The notes below the pieces were generated by a model that saw only the letters and a list, made by a program, of their open reading frames with translations, was not told the DNA's origin and did not search any database. A program made the translations under genes and the position numbers. From Hyphomicrobium_A sp965243865 (lineage in GTDB: Bacteria > Pseudomonadota > Alphaproteobacteria > Rhizobiales > Hyphomicrobiaceae): a stretch of DNA of 64,000 bases. The stretch lies in the NCBI RefSeq assembly GCF_965243865.1, contig NZ_OZ251603.1:992001-1056000 (forward strand). The letters run 5' to 3'. This document shows positions 46,630-55,682 of this stretch, in pieces (positions within the stretch are counted from its first letter, which is position 1; each line of letters starts with the position of its first letter).

Positions 46630-47373
46630 ATGACGGAGCAGCAGAAGCACTTTCCGGAATTCTACGTTACTGCCCCTCAGCCCTGCCCGTATCTTCCTGG
46701 CCGGCAGGAACGCAAGCTCTTCACGCATCTCACCCAGGAAAAGCCGGTCGGCCTCATCGACAATCTTCTGCGCGGTGGTTTCCGCCGCAGCCAGAACATT
46801 GCCTACATGCCTTACTGCGAGGGCTGCCAGGCTTGCGTGTCGGTGCGCATCGTCGTCGATGAGTTTGTCGTCACTCGCTCGATGCGCCGTGCGCGCGAAA
46901 AGACGCTACATCTCGATGCCCGTCGCGTACCGCCCGAACCGACTTCAGAGCAGTTCGCGCTCTTCCGCCGCTACATCGATGCGCGCCACTCCGACGGCGG
47001 CATGGCCGACATGACCGTTCTCGACTACGCCATGATGGTCGAGGACAGCGTGATCAACACGTTCGTCACTGAGTATCGCGAGAAGCCCGAGAACCCGCTC
47101 GACAGCGATCCTGATAGCTGGCCGCTCAAAGCCGTTGCTCTGTGCGACCTGCTCTCCGACGGCATCTCGATGGTGTACAGCTTCTACGATCCAGCCGCCG
47201 AGCAATTGAGCCTCGGCACATCGATGATCCTTGAGCATGTCGAGTACACCAAGACGCTCGGCCTGCCGTACCTCTACCTAGGCTATTGGATCAACGGCTC
47301 GCGCAAGATGAACTACAAGATGCGCTATCAGCCGCAAGAGCACCTCGGCCCCAACGGCTGGGTGCGCAAGTAG
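46630..47373 (+). CDS. bpt: Aminoacyl-tRNA protein transferase (Bpt type)
   Basis: 247 residues. Begins with the family pattern FYVTAPQPCPYLPGRQERKLFTHL and contains GFRRSQNIAYMPYC, CQACVSVRI and the late YLYLGYWINGSRKMNYK. It transfers leucine (or arginine-type substrates) to N-terminal acidic residues, feeding proteins to the ClpS/ClpAP N-degron route. Gene ends eight bases before the convergent exported-protein gene. Confidence 0.93.
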   Translation: MTEQQKHFPEFYVTAPQPCPYLPGRQERKLFTHLTQEKPVGLIDNLLRGGFRRSQNIAYMPYCEGCQACVSVRIVVDEFVVTRSMRRAREKTLHLDARRVPPEPTSEQFALFRRYIDARHSDGGMADMTVLDYAMMVEDSVINTFVTEYREKPENPLDSDPDSWPLKAVALCDLLSDGISMVYSFYDPAAEQLSLGTSMILEHVEYTKTLGLPYLYLGYWINGSRKMNYKMRYQPQEHLGPNGWVRK

Positions 47374-47380
47374 TCTTCCG

Positions 47381-48001
47381 CTACTGCTTCAACGCCGCGT
47401 CCAGCTTCTGGAACATGTAGCTCCACTTCGCAGTCTGCGTATCGACCAGCGTCTTCATACGCGCCTTGAGATCGGCAAGCAGTGCGCAGTCGGGCGACGG
47501 CGCTTCCGCACCCTCCTGCCCCAGCGAAGAGATGTCGGACAACAACCGCTCCGACTCCTGATCGTACACTGCGATCTTGTCGTCGCGTACGAACGGCGCC
47601 GCCTCCTTTAGGAAGGCGTCGTGGCTCCAGCCGCGCTTATCCTTGAGTTGCCGCAACTTCTCCTGGAAAGCGGGCTTGTTCTCCAGGTTGAGATCGCGCA
47701 GCGCACCTGCCGCATCGTCAACGACGGCCTCGAACTCGGCTTTCTGGCAAACCTTCTCTTGCGGGGCACCAGCGGGCGGAGAACCAAGACCGGGAGGAGC
47801 CCATGACTTCGGCACCTCGTCGGCATCCGACGGTTCTCGGGGGAGCTGCGCCGCTGGCTTCGACGGCGCTGCGCCTGGTGACGCAACCGGTGCCCAAGAA
47901 CCTCCGGGCGCCGCATCCTGCGCGAGCGCGCGGCTGCCGATGGCAAGTCCAGCCACCAGCATCGCGACCGACACAATGTGCTTTGGTCCCGCCCCATTCA
48001 T
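47381..48001 (-). CDS. Exported Pro-rich helical protein
   Basis: 206 residues from the ATG at 48001 (AGGA eight bases ahead); the longer frame has no start support. Signal peptide ends ALAQ near residue 27, then a Pro/Ala/Gly-rich linker to about 85, then a helical domain with two cysteines (VCQKAEF and DCALLAD). No family recognised. Possibly periplasmic. Confidence 0.65.
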   Translation of the reverse strand: MNGAGPKHIVSVAMLVAGLAIGSRALAQDAAPGGSWAPVASPGAAPSKPAAQLPREPSDADEVPKSWAPPGLGSPPAGAPQEKVCQKAEFEAVVDDAAGALRDLNLENKPAFQEKLRQLKDKRGWSHDAFLKEAAPFVRDDKIAVYDQESERLLSDISSLGQEGAEAPSPDCALLADLKARMKTLVDTQTAKWSYMFQKLDAALKQ

Positions 48002-48473
48002 GAGAGGATTCCTAGCGGTCAGCCGAGCCGCGAGCAAGTGCAGGCGATCTGCCAGCACTGTGAAACAAAGACCCCTGGTTACGCGCGACCAAAGTCCACT
48101 TGCTCGCGTCGAACCCGCAAATTGCTTGAGCGCCACCAAGGCACAGGGGAGACCGAAATCCGCGTTAGGTTGCGGATGAGCCCTGTTAGGCTTGCCAAGC
48201 GCACCATCAACCGCATCCCTGGCGAGGCAATGGCAAGCGGCATCGTGCTCCCCCATTGATCAAAGCATCCCTTCATCCCTGAGGCTCACCCCGAGAAAAA
48301 GCGGATAACGTTCAAGGCAAATGTGACAAGCTAGATTTGCCCGCCACAGGTTAAGCCGCAACGAGCACTTGCTTTCCTATGCTGACACGCCGGCACAGCG
48401 CCGCACCGCCGGCGGTCGCGAGGGTGCAGCCCGCGCAGACCCGATGCTGCAGCGGCTGCAAGGGTTCGACTCA
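48002..48473. other. 472-base gap with a possible structured RNA
   Basis: No credible coding frame. CGCGAGCAAGTG at 48029-48040 and CACTTGCTCGCG at 48097-48108 form a perfect 12-base inverted repeat with 56 bases between. A two-tier hairpin follows: ACAGGG at 48143-48148 with CCCTGT at 48181-48186, and inside it ATCCGC at 48158-48163 with GCGGAT at 48172-48177. This could be a small RNA or leader; it matches no RNA family I know. The orientation is not clear. Confidence 0.4.
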
Positions 48474-48764
48474 ATGGACATCTCTTCCCTCATCATCCAA
48501 CTCATCAGCGGTGCGCTCGGTGGGAATGCCGCCGGCGCGTACACCAAAGACACCGGGCTCAGCCCCATCGGCAACACCATCGCAGGCGCATTGGGGGGCG
48601 GCATTGGCGGCCAGATCCTATCGGCACTCCTCGGCCTCGGGGGAACGGCCGCCGCTTCTGGCCTCGACATTGGGTCGATCGTCTCCGCCTTTGCCACCGG
48701 CGGCATCTCCGGCGGCCTCACCGCACTTGTGATCGGCTACTTGAAGACAAAGCTGGCCACCTGA
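48474..48764 (+). CDS. Small Gly/Ala-rich hydrophobic protein
   Basis: 96 residues from the ATG at 48474, with AAGGG ahead. The sequence MDISSLIIQLISGALGG then repeated G-G-N-A/G-G-I-G-G motifs through GGGIGGQILSALLGLGG and ending YLKTKLAT suggests a small membrane-associated protein with glycine-zipper-like helices. Similar small proteins occur in Hyphomicrobiales; function unknown. Confidence 0.7.
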   Translation: MDISSLIIQLISGALGGNAAGAYTKDTGLSPIGNTIAGALGGGIGGQILSALLGLGGTAAASGLDIGSIVSAFATGGISGGLTALVIGYLKTKLAT

Positions 48765-48896
48765 TCGCTGCTTATCGTTTTTCCACCCTCCAGCCGCGGT
48801 GCAGTGTCTGCTACTTCGGCGGCTGCTCCGCCGCGGCCATTCGCGGCCACGCTTGCCCTCCCAATGCTTGACGCCAAGCTTTGAACGGATCAGATC

Positions 48897-50243
48897 ATGC
48901 CTGAGCCCGTGCTTGGTGCGGGAAACCACCCAGGCATTCGCCCCATGGTCCTTCCCCACTTCTCCCTTCGCGAGAGCCGGACGATTTCGGTCAAGCTCGG
49001 ACGCTGGCGTCGACGCCTGATTTTCGTGATCGGCGGCATAGCCGTGGGCCTTGCCGCCGTCGGCCTCACCATCTCTGCCGACTACGCGCAGAAGGCATTT
49101 CAGCTGCTGGTCGAGCGCTGGCCTTACGCGCCCATGGTGGTAACGCCTCTTGGCTTCGGACTGGCCGTCTGGCTGGCCGTGCACTTTTTCCCCAACACAC
49201 AAGGCTCGGGCATCCCGCAAGCGATCGCGGCGCGCAAAATCGCTGACCCCCGCGCACGGAACTTGCTTGTCGGCGCCCGCGTCGCAGTCGGCAAAGTCAT
49301 TCTCACTCTCCTCGGGTTGCTTGTCGGCGCTTCGACGGGACGTGAAGGTCCGACTGTCCAGGTCGGCGCGTCGGTGATGTCCTTCATCGGTCAGCGCAGC
49401 CCACGCCGCCAACCCGATCTCATCCTCGCTGGCGCGGCCGCGGGCATCGCTGCAGCATTCAACGCCCCACTCGCTGGCGTCGTCTTCGCCATCGAGGAAA
49501 TGAGCCGCAGCTTCGAGCTGCGCACCAGCGGCCTCATCGTCGGCGGCATTGTCGTCGCCGGCCTGACCGCGCAGATACTGCTCGGCGACTACACCTATTT
49601 CGGCTTCACTGGCTCGGCACTTCCGCTCGGCACCGCTTGGTTGGCGGTGCCCCTGTGCGGCGTCGTGGGCGGCCTATTCGGCGGCGTCTTCAGCCGCATG
49701 CTTGTCACGGTCCCTGACCAGCTGCCAAAGCGCGCCGCATCGTGGATCACCGCGCATCCGGTCTGGTTCGCTACCCTATGCGGCCTTGGCGTTGCGCTAT
49801 GCGGCCTGGCAACTGGCGGCGACACATTCGGCACGGGCTATGAGCAGGCGCGTCACGTGTTGCACGAGAACACCGATCTTCCGATCATCTACGCCCCGCT
49901 CAAACTCATTGCCACGGCACTGTCGGCAGTCAGCGGCGTGCCGGGCGGCATCTTCTCGCCATCGCTTTCCGTCGGTGCTGCCCTCGGTGCCGAAATCGCC
50001 CGCCTGTTCGATCAGGTAACAGCAGCCCCGATCGTCCTGCTCGGCATGGTGGCCTATTTCACCGGTGTCGTGCGCGCACCTATCACCGGCTTCGTCATCG
50101 TATCGGAGATGTCCGACAACCACAGTATGCTGGTGGCACTGATGGCGACCGCACTGATTGCCGACGCATCCGCAAGCCTCATCAACCGCGATGGCGTCTA
50201 TCAAGAGCTGTCGGTCCGCTTCTTTCCCAAACCGAAGCCCTGA
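48897..50243 (+). CDS. ClC-type chloride channel/antiporter
   Basis: 448 residues. ClC selectivity motifs are all present: GSGIPQ, GREGPTVQ (with the gating glutamate), and FNAPLAGVVFAIEE, then GIFSPSLSVGA at the second filter. Ten or more spans. The gating glutamate is retained; whether it is an antiporter or channel cannot be told. It stands alone. Confidence 0.93.
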   Translation: MPEPVLGAGNHPGIRPMVLPHFSLRESRTISVKLGRWRRRLIFVIGGIAVGLAAVGLTISADYAQKAFQLLVERWPYAPMVVTPLGFGLAVWLAVHFFPNTQGSGIPQAIAARKIADPRARNLLVGARVAVGKVILTLLGLLVGASTGREGPTVQVGASVMSFIGQRSPRRQPDLILAGAAAGIAAAFNAPLAGVVFAIEEMSRSFELRTSGLIVGGIVVAGLTAQILLGDYTYFGFTGSALPLGTAWLAVPLCGVVGGLFGGVFSRMLVTVPDQLPKRAASWITAHPVWFATLCGLGVALCGLATGGDTFGTGYEQARHVLHENTDLPIIYAPLKLIATALSAVSGVPGGIFSPSLSVGAALGAEIARLFDQVTAAPIVLLGMVAYFTGVVRAPITGFVIVSEMSDNHSMLVALMATALIADASASLINRDGVYQELSVRFFPKPKP

Positions 50244-50297
50244 CCGAAAGCAACCCACAACGCTGCGGCGCTGACAGAACCTCGCGGCGCCTCTGCG

Positions 50298-51311
50298 TCA
50301 GGCGAGAATGTGGACGAAGCTCAAGCGCTGCACGGTCGATGGATGCGTGCGCAAATAGGCCGTCGCATCTCCTTCAAGCTCAAAGCGCGGGCCAGTTACT
50401 CCACCCATGTGATGATGCTCGAGCTTCTCCAGCGCCGATGCGAGCGCGCCGGGGTTAGGTATGAGATCGAGCGCGAACGCATCGGCTGCAAGCTCGCGCA
50501 TGCGCGACAGACCGAGGCACAACAACTCGGCAATTGCCGGCACTGCATGCAATAGCGAAAGCAGCGAAACGGACACCCCGCGCCGTCCGCCGGACGCGAT
50601 GCTGGCAGCCGCGACAATTCCGATCGCTCGCTGCAGATTGCCGGCAATAGTCATGGTCGAAGCATCACCATTGCAGATGTGCGCGATCTCATGCGCGACG
50701 ATCGCCGCCACCTCGTCCTTCGTCATGCCCTGCAACAGACCGCTCGTCAGCGTGATGACAGCATCATCCGCCGTGCCGAGCGCATAGGCGTTCATGGCCC
50801 TCTCGCCAGCGAGCACATAGATGTCAGGCACGCGCCGCATGCCTGCGCGCCGGCATATCTCGTGGACGACCGCGAACAGCTCCAGCGCTTCACCTGCATG
50901 CAGTCGGCGCGCATCGCGCCGCTGCCGGAGCGCCGCGCGCGTTCCCGCACCACCGCCAGCGCCACCCGGCGTCAGCGCCCCGGCGACCGCAAGCCGCGCG
51001 CCTTCATCGCCGCCGCTGATCCATCCGCATAAAGCTAGAAGAACGGTGAGCCCGGCGATCGCGCGTCCACTGCGCCGATCGTTGATGGCCCGATGCAGCC
51101 GGCGGCGCACGTCGGCAGGCAGCTGTGCATCGGCGAAAGCCGCACACGAGCGCCTGAGATCCTCGGCGGTAAAGGCACGATCACCGAGCTGAATGGCGCG
51201 CCGCGCCAGCGCGCCGAGGGTCGCGTCGGCAGAGGCGGCACGCCTCCCCGCACAGAACGTCGGCTCCCGAACGCCGACTGCGATTGCGTCAAAACCCCCG
51301 AAAAAGGCCAC
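50298..51311 (-). CDS. Zinc metalloprotease, M48 family, membrane-anchored
   Basis: 337 residues from the first frame start; the first 30 residues are uncertain. One span (about 85-100) precedes a Gly-rich linker, then the domain with zinc motif HEIAH (His207-Glu208-His211) and a late MRELAADAFAL carrying the third ligand. Resembles HtpX-type proteases, which clear misfolded membrane proteins. It is followed on the same strand by neither of its neighbours closely. Confidence 0.85.
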   Translation of the reverse strand: MAFFGGFDAIAVGVREPTFCAGRRAASADATLGALARRAIQLGDRAFTAEDLRRSCAAFADAQLPADVRRRLHRAINDRRSGRAIAGLTVLLALCGWISGGDEGARLAVAGALTPGGAGGGAGTRAALRQRRDARRLHAGEALELFAVVHEICRRAGMRRVPDIYVLAGERAMNAYALGTADDAVITLTSGLLQGMTKDEVAAIVAHEIAHICNGDASTMTIAGNLQRAIGIVAAASIASGGRRGVSVSLLSLLHAVPAIAELLCLGLSRMRELAADAFALDLIPNPGALASALEKLEHHHMGGVTGPRFELEGDATAYLRTHPSTVQRLSFVHILA

Positions 51312-51496
51312 GCCCGTTCGCCGACTCCTGCTTGCTCTGGTAGGAGCGTATCAGGACGTCCGCGCTGTGCGCACCCTAGGGGGCGAATATGGCGCAGGAG
51401 CCGCGGCCCATCGGCAACAGGTGAGGCGCCAACAGGTGAGGCAACCTCACCTGCCGCGTCTGGCGCGGCTAGAACGCTGGATCTCGGCGCACCTAC

Positions 51497-51967
51497 TCAG
51501 TGCACGACGTCGCCAGCTCCCTGCATCTCGTCCTGGCCACGTTGCCGCACCGGCGGCAGCTCCGGACGAATAGCGCGCATTACGGCGATGGCGCGGTACA
51601 TCTCGAATATCTTCGTCAGCGCGCGCTGATAGTCCTGCGCCGCGAGCGCACGCCGCGCATCCGCAATGACCGTTCCATAAGCATCGAGCCCCTGATAGCG
51701 CCCACTATTGCGCTGCACGTAGGTCGAAAGATTGCGTAACGCATCGAGGATCACATCCTCGGTGAACGCCACCGCGGCCTGCTGCTCCAGACGTGCACCA
51801 CGCCCTTCCGCGTAGCCGAGCGGTCCGGCCTGTCCGAAGGATTGCGTCTGCAAATGCAACAGCAGCGGAACGAGGTTTTCCAGAAGGCCGACGAGCCGCT
51901 GCGGATCGAGATCCGCGTCCCGCCCGCCGCCGGAGTACCCAGCGCTGGCTCCTTGTGAGTTCGACAT
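51497..51967 (-). CDS. Helical protein, partner gene of the Gly/Gln-rich protein
   Basis: 156 residues from the ATG at 51967 (GGAG ahead). An N-terminal Gly/Ser stretch is followed by LDPQRLVGLLENLVPLLLHLQTQ, an amphipathic helix much like the repeated helices of the upstream gene's product, then a helical region with ILDALRNLSTYVQRNSGRY and a Gln/Arg-rich end. No family recognised. It starts 80 bases after the upstream gene's stop, so the two are probably co-transcribed. Confidence 0.65.
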   Translation of the reverse strand: MSNSQGASAGYSGGGRDADLDPQRLVGLLENLVPLLLHLQTQSFGQAGPLGYAEGRGARLEQQAAVAFTEDVILDALRNLSTYVQRNSGRYQGLDAYGTVIADARRALAAQDYQRALTKIFEMYRAIAVMRAIRPELPPVRQRGQDEMQGAGDVVH

Positions 51968-52047
51968 TGCAAAGCTCCATTCAATTGCTGCGGGAGGCCG
52001 CACGGCGGCGGGCCTCCCCTTCAGTTGAAAAGCGAACGAGCGGCGAA

Positions 52048-52740
52048 TTATGCCGCGCGCTGCTGCTGCTGATTGAACGCCTGCAAATTGCTGATCACCT
52101 GCGGCAGAACAGCGGAAAGCTGGCGCACGACCTCGCCGATGTCGCCCTGCCCGAACTGGCGCTGCGCACACGCCCACGCGTTGCCCATGTTGCCATACGC
52201 CGCCTGTCCCAGCCCACCACCGAGGCCGCCGAAATGCTGACCGCCGCCGTACATCGCGTTACCAAACTGGCCGAACGGTCCCTGCTGCTGCTGCCCCTGC
52301 AGCATGCTGACGATTTGAGGCAGCGCGGGCAGGATCTGCCGCACCATTTCGCCGACATCATGCTGAGAAAGATAGCGCTGGCCCTGTCCAAAACCGCCGC
52401 CACCATAGCCCTGCTGCCAGCCGCCGACACCGCCGCCGTAGCCCTGCTGCCCGAAAGCGGCATGCGGCTGCTGCGCTTGGTTCACGATCATCGGCAGCAG
52501 CGGCGCTAGATGCCGGACAATCTCACCCACCTCATGCGGTGACAGCCCGCGCTGCTGCCACGGCGCACCACCGTAATTCTGCTGCCAGCCACCGGCACCG
52601 CCGTAACCCTGCTGCCCGAAAGCAGCCTGCCCGAGACCACCCAGATGGCCCCAACCTTGTCCGCCCTGTCCAAACTGACCGCCGTGACCCCAGGCCTGCT
52701 GGGCATTCTGCTGAAACGGGATGTACTCGCTGTAGGTCAT
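52048..52740 (-). CDS. Gly/Gln/Tyr-rich protein with three repeated helices
   Basis: 230 residues from the ATG at 52740, with AGGAGA nine bases ahead; the frame upstream of it to 52881 is probably non-coding. Three copies of one amphipathic helix occur at about 67-88, 125-148 and 198-220, sharing the pattern [DE]-[VI]-G-E-x-V-R-x-L-x-x-x-L-P-x-[IV]. They are joined by low-complexity linkers rich in Gly, Gln, Tyr, Trp and Phe, with FGQQGYGG repeated twice. One cysteine only. The helix pattern suggests self-association or partner binding; function unknown. Confidence 0.65.
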   Translation of the reverse strand: MTYSEYIPFQQNAQQAWGHGGQFGQGGQGWGHLGGLGQAAFGQQGYGGAGGWQQNYGGAPWQQRGLSPHEVGEIVRHLAPLLPMIVNQAQQPHAAFGQQGYGGGVGGWQQGYGGGGFGQGQRYLSQHDVGEMVRQILPALPQIVSMLQGQQQQGPFGQFGNAMYGGGQHFGGLGGGLGQAAYGNMGNAWACAQRQFGQGDIGEVVRQLSAVLPQVISNLQAFNQQQQRAA

Positions 52741-52750
52741 CCTAACTCTC

Positions 52751-52785
52751 CTGTGGGGGATTGTGTCCCTGTGGGGGATTGCGTC
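52751..52785 (+). repeat. Two-copy tandem repeat in the 5' leader of the Gly-rich gene
   Basis: CTGTGGGGGATTG, then T or C, then GTC occurs at 52751-52767 and 52769-52785, 18 bases apart, differing at one base. It lies 11-45 bases before the start codon at 52740 and so in the leader of the transcript. Confidence 0.6.
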
Positions 52786-53355
52786 GCGTCTCTTCAGTTG
52801 AGCCCGCCCCGTGTCGGAGCGGACAGTCCGGCCCGGTAGAGGTCCGAGCCAAATTCCCGGCCCGCTGACCAAGTTGGTCATTCAACCGGCGCCAATTATC
52901 TGGCAGACGCCAAACGCAATTTCCAGTCCTGTTTCCGAAATTATTTTCGAAAGTAGATTACGATGATTTCAGATTAGAAAAACTTTGTGATCGCAACAGT
53001 TGTAATCGAATGAATTATTTCAAAGGCCAGCAATAACCCTTTACCAACCGCCGTGCTAGACAAGTAATGCATTGATATAGCACGATAATATTGATGAACT
53101 CAGTGGGTGACGCTGGTGCCGGCGCTTTACCGAATTCGCACATTTGAGCGAGTCAGGGCGCCTGCACGCGAAAGTTGACTTGACCGAATTGCGGCGACTT
53201 TTCAACGCCAAATGGGGCCTAAAAAGCCGCAATATTCACGCCAGCAATTTCAGTTTCCGGGAAATCAAATCAGAACATTTCCAATATCAATTTCCATTGA
53301 CATCTAAAACAGCGCCAAGCTGCTCGAGCCTGAAAATCGTAAGGAGGCTGTAAAG
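52786..53355. other. AT-rich gap between the Gly-rich gene and GST
   Basis: About 570 bases, clearly lower in GC than the rest of the window, especially from 52900 to 53340. A 69-residue frame opens at a TTG at 53144 but has no ribosome site and does not resemble a protein. It should hold the promoter of the Gly-rich operon. The low GC may indicate foreign origin or a regulatory/bent-DNA region. Confidence 0.5.
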
Positions 53356-53943
53356 TCAGTTCAGCCCCTCATGCGCCAGCGCCTGCTTCACCGCCGGCCG
53401 CTCGCGCATACGCTCGGCGAACGTCGCCAGAGCGTCCGGCACATCGAGGCCCATGTCGCTTGCCCACGTCAGCATGACGAAGAGGTAGGCGTCGGCTGCA
53501 CTCATGTGCGCGCCGAACAGGTACGGGCCTTTGAATTGCGTCGCCACGAACTGAAGCTTCTTCTCCACCGCCGCACGCGCCTGCCGCTTGTCCGCGTCAC
53601 TCGCTTGCGGCACGAACAGCGGATGGAATGATTTGTGAAGCTCGCTGGAGAAGTAGGCGAGCATCTCCAGCAGCCGGTAACGCCCGAGATGTCCCGCCGG
53701 CACCAGTTCAGGTTTCTGATCGGCGACCCAGCTCAGGATCGCAACGTTCTCGGTCAACAACTCGCCATCGTCGAACTGGAGCGCCGGCACATATCCCTTC
53801 GGATTGATCTCCAGGAACGAGCGCCCGTCTTCGAGCTTGTGCGTCTTCAGATCGACCTTCACGAGCTCCAGCGGCAAGCCCGCCTCGTGCAGCGCGATGT
53901 GATCGGCAAGACTGCAGGCACCCGGCGAGTAATAGAGCTTCAT
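53356..53943 (-). CDS. Glutathione S-transferase
   Basis: 195 residues. The N-terminal thioredoxin-like domain begins KLYYSPGACSLADHIAL, with Cys10 as in beta-class bacterial GSTs (GstA), and continues to NPKGYVPALQFDDGELLTENVAIL. The C-terminal helical domain follows. Substrate unknown; role in detoxification or redox is typical. Confidence 0.92.
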   Translation of the reverse strand: MKLYYSPGACSLADHIALHEAGLPLELVKVDLKTHKLEDGRSFLEINPKGYVPALQFDDGELLTENVAILSWVADQKPELVPAGHLGRYRLLEMLAYFSSELHKSFHPLFVPQASDADKRQARAAVEKKLQFVATQFKGPYLFGAHMSAADAYLFVMLTWASDMGLDVPDALATFAERMRERPAVKQALAHEGLN

Positions 53944-54189
53944 ATGCGTGCGTCTCCTGGCATTGGCATTCTCCTTCCCAGCCTATGCGGCACCGGCTTA
54001 ATGAAGCCTGCTGCACATCGGTTGCATCGGGCCGAGTGCGCAACACGTGCGCCACCGCGGCCGCCGCTGCCTCCAAAAGGCGCCAATGCCGATGCATGAT
54101 TAGAGCGTGCCTGATTCTCTCTGCCCCACTCGACGTCGGAGCAATCGCCCCGCTAGAGCGCGGAACCGTGCTGCTAGGAATGCCCTGAC

Positions 54190-54768
54190 ATGAAACCGCG
54201 CTGCATCGTGCGGACGTGGCCAACACTGCTCCTGACCGCCCTGTCGGCATCGTCCACACTCGCGGCCGACGGCAGCCTGGGCTGGCAAACCCAGACTATC
54301 CCACGTACCGAAGCGCCTGCACCCAACCCCGCGACGCCGCCCCCGCCGTTGAACGACCTCGAACGCCAGGCCGCAGAAGCGATCAAGCTCACGAACGCCT
54401 TCCGTCGCCGCAACGGTCTTCCAGAGTTCAAGGAAGACCCTGTCTGCACACAGGCCGCAGTCGATCACGCACGCGACATGGCGCAGCGCAGCTATTTCGA
54501 TCACTTCGGTCCCGACGGGAGTTCGCCCACAACCCGCTATCGCCGTCGTAACACTGCCGGACAGCGCGTCATCCGCGTTACCGAGAACATCGCCCGCGGC
54601 AACGGCACGACACCCGAAAGCGCGCTGCAGATGTGGCTCAACTCATCGGGTCATCGAAAGCATCTCGTCGGCACGGAGATGAACCACATCGGCGTCGGCG
54701 TCGCCAACGGCAGCTGCTTCTTCTCCGCCTGCACCTACTTCGTGCAGTGCTTCTCGCGTTGGCCCTGA
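54190..54768 (+). CDS. Exported CAP-domain (SCP/PR1) protein
   Basis: 192 residues. A signal peptide precedes LGWQTQTIPRTEAP, then the CAP domain: ALNAFRRRNGLP-like TNAFRRRNGLPEFKEDP, AQRSYFDHFGPDGSSPTTR, ENIARGN and MWLNSSGHRKHLV. Four cysteines lie in the mature part. The family is found in cell-wall and secreted proteins of unclear activity. Confidence 0.88.
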   Translation: MKPRCIVRTWPTLLLTALSASSTLAADGSLGWQTQTIPRTEAPAPNPATPPPPLNDLERQAAEAIKLTNAFRRRNGLPEFKEDPVCTQAAVDHARDMAQRSYFDHFGPDGSSPTTRYRRRNTAGQRVIRVTENIARGNGTTPESALQMWLNSSGHRKHLVGTEMNHIGVGVANGSCFFSACTYFVQCFSRWP

Positions 54769-54924
54769 CAGCACGCCGACTTGCAGATACGCACTTCATC
54801 GCCGCGCCGAACTTCCCTGTGGGTCATCGCACCCTCGTGGAACTTCGCCTCGCGACAAGCACTTAGAATCCGTCCACCCGGTGGAAGACATTGATCAGCC
54901 GCTTTGGCCCACCGGAGAAATTCT

Positions 54925-55665
54925 ATGCGTCGGCATCTCTCTCGAATCGTCGTCGCGACATTTGTTGTTTATGCATTCGGACCCGCCATTGCAGACGGCT
55001 ATGAGCCGTCGACGCCCCCGGCGATTGTCGAGCGCGGTCCCACCTGGACAGGCTTCTATGGCAATGCTGGCCTGGGCTACGGCATTTGGGATGCCGAGAC
55101 GACGACCTATGCGCCGGGCCGCTGCGTCTCGTGCGCCCAAACCGACAATGGCGGCAAAGGTTGGCTCGGTGAAGTCGGCGTCGGCTACGACTATCAGTTC
55201 ACCTCAAGGTTCGTCGCCGGCGTACTCTTCAATTACGACTTTTCGAGCATGAAGGGGCATACCAGCGACGCGGTCTTCACCACCGCCGAGACCAGCAACG
55301 ACAACACCTGGTTCATTGGCATTCGCGCAGGCTGGCTGATGACGCCGGACATCCTCAACTATTGGAGCGTCGGCTACACGCAGACACATTTTTCCGGCGG
55401 CGCGCTTCACAACAGCTACACCGGAGCAGTCTTGCCCCACAACGCGCGGCTGGAAAACTACAGCGCGGGTGGCTGGTTCATCGGTGGCGGCCTGGAAGTC
55501 GCCATGCACAACGGCTGGTTCTGGCGCAGCGAAGCGCGCTACGCCGACTATCGCGATGAAGCACGCACCGAAAGTGGCATCTCGCCGGTGTTCCAGCTCA
55601 ACTTCGATCCCGTCGTCGGCACTGCTACCAGCGGCATCGTCTACAAGTTCGACTGCTGCCGCTGA
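54925..55665 (+). CDS. Outer-membrane beta-barrel protein
   Basis: 246 residues from the ATG at 54925 (GGAGAA six bases ahead). Signal peptide ends AIAD, then TWTGFYGNAGLGYGI opens an 8-strand barrel related to the one at 6799-7476. A pair of cysteines near residue 65 (RCVSCAQ) and CC near the end are unusual for a barrel. Converges with the encapsulin gene. Confidence 0.82.
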   Translation: MRRHLSRIVVATFVVYAFGPAIADGYEPSTPPAIVERGPTWTGFYGNAGLGYGIWDAETTTYAPGRCVSCAQTDNGGKGWLGEVGVGYDYQFTSRFVAGVLFNYDFSSMKGHTSDAVFTTAETSNDNTWFIGIRAGWLMTPDILNYWSVGYTQTHFSGGALHNSYTGAVLPHNARLENYSAGGWFIGGGLEVAMHNGWFWRSEARYADYRDEARTESGISPVFQLNFDPVVGTATSGIVYKFDCCR

Positions 55666-55682
55666 CCGCGGCGACAGCGCGA

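Noticed and set aside
53144..53353. 69-residue frame in the AT-rich gap
   Set aside because: TTG start, no ribosome site, no protein-like features; chance frame in AT-rich DNA.
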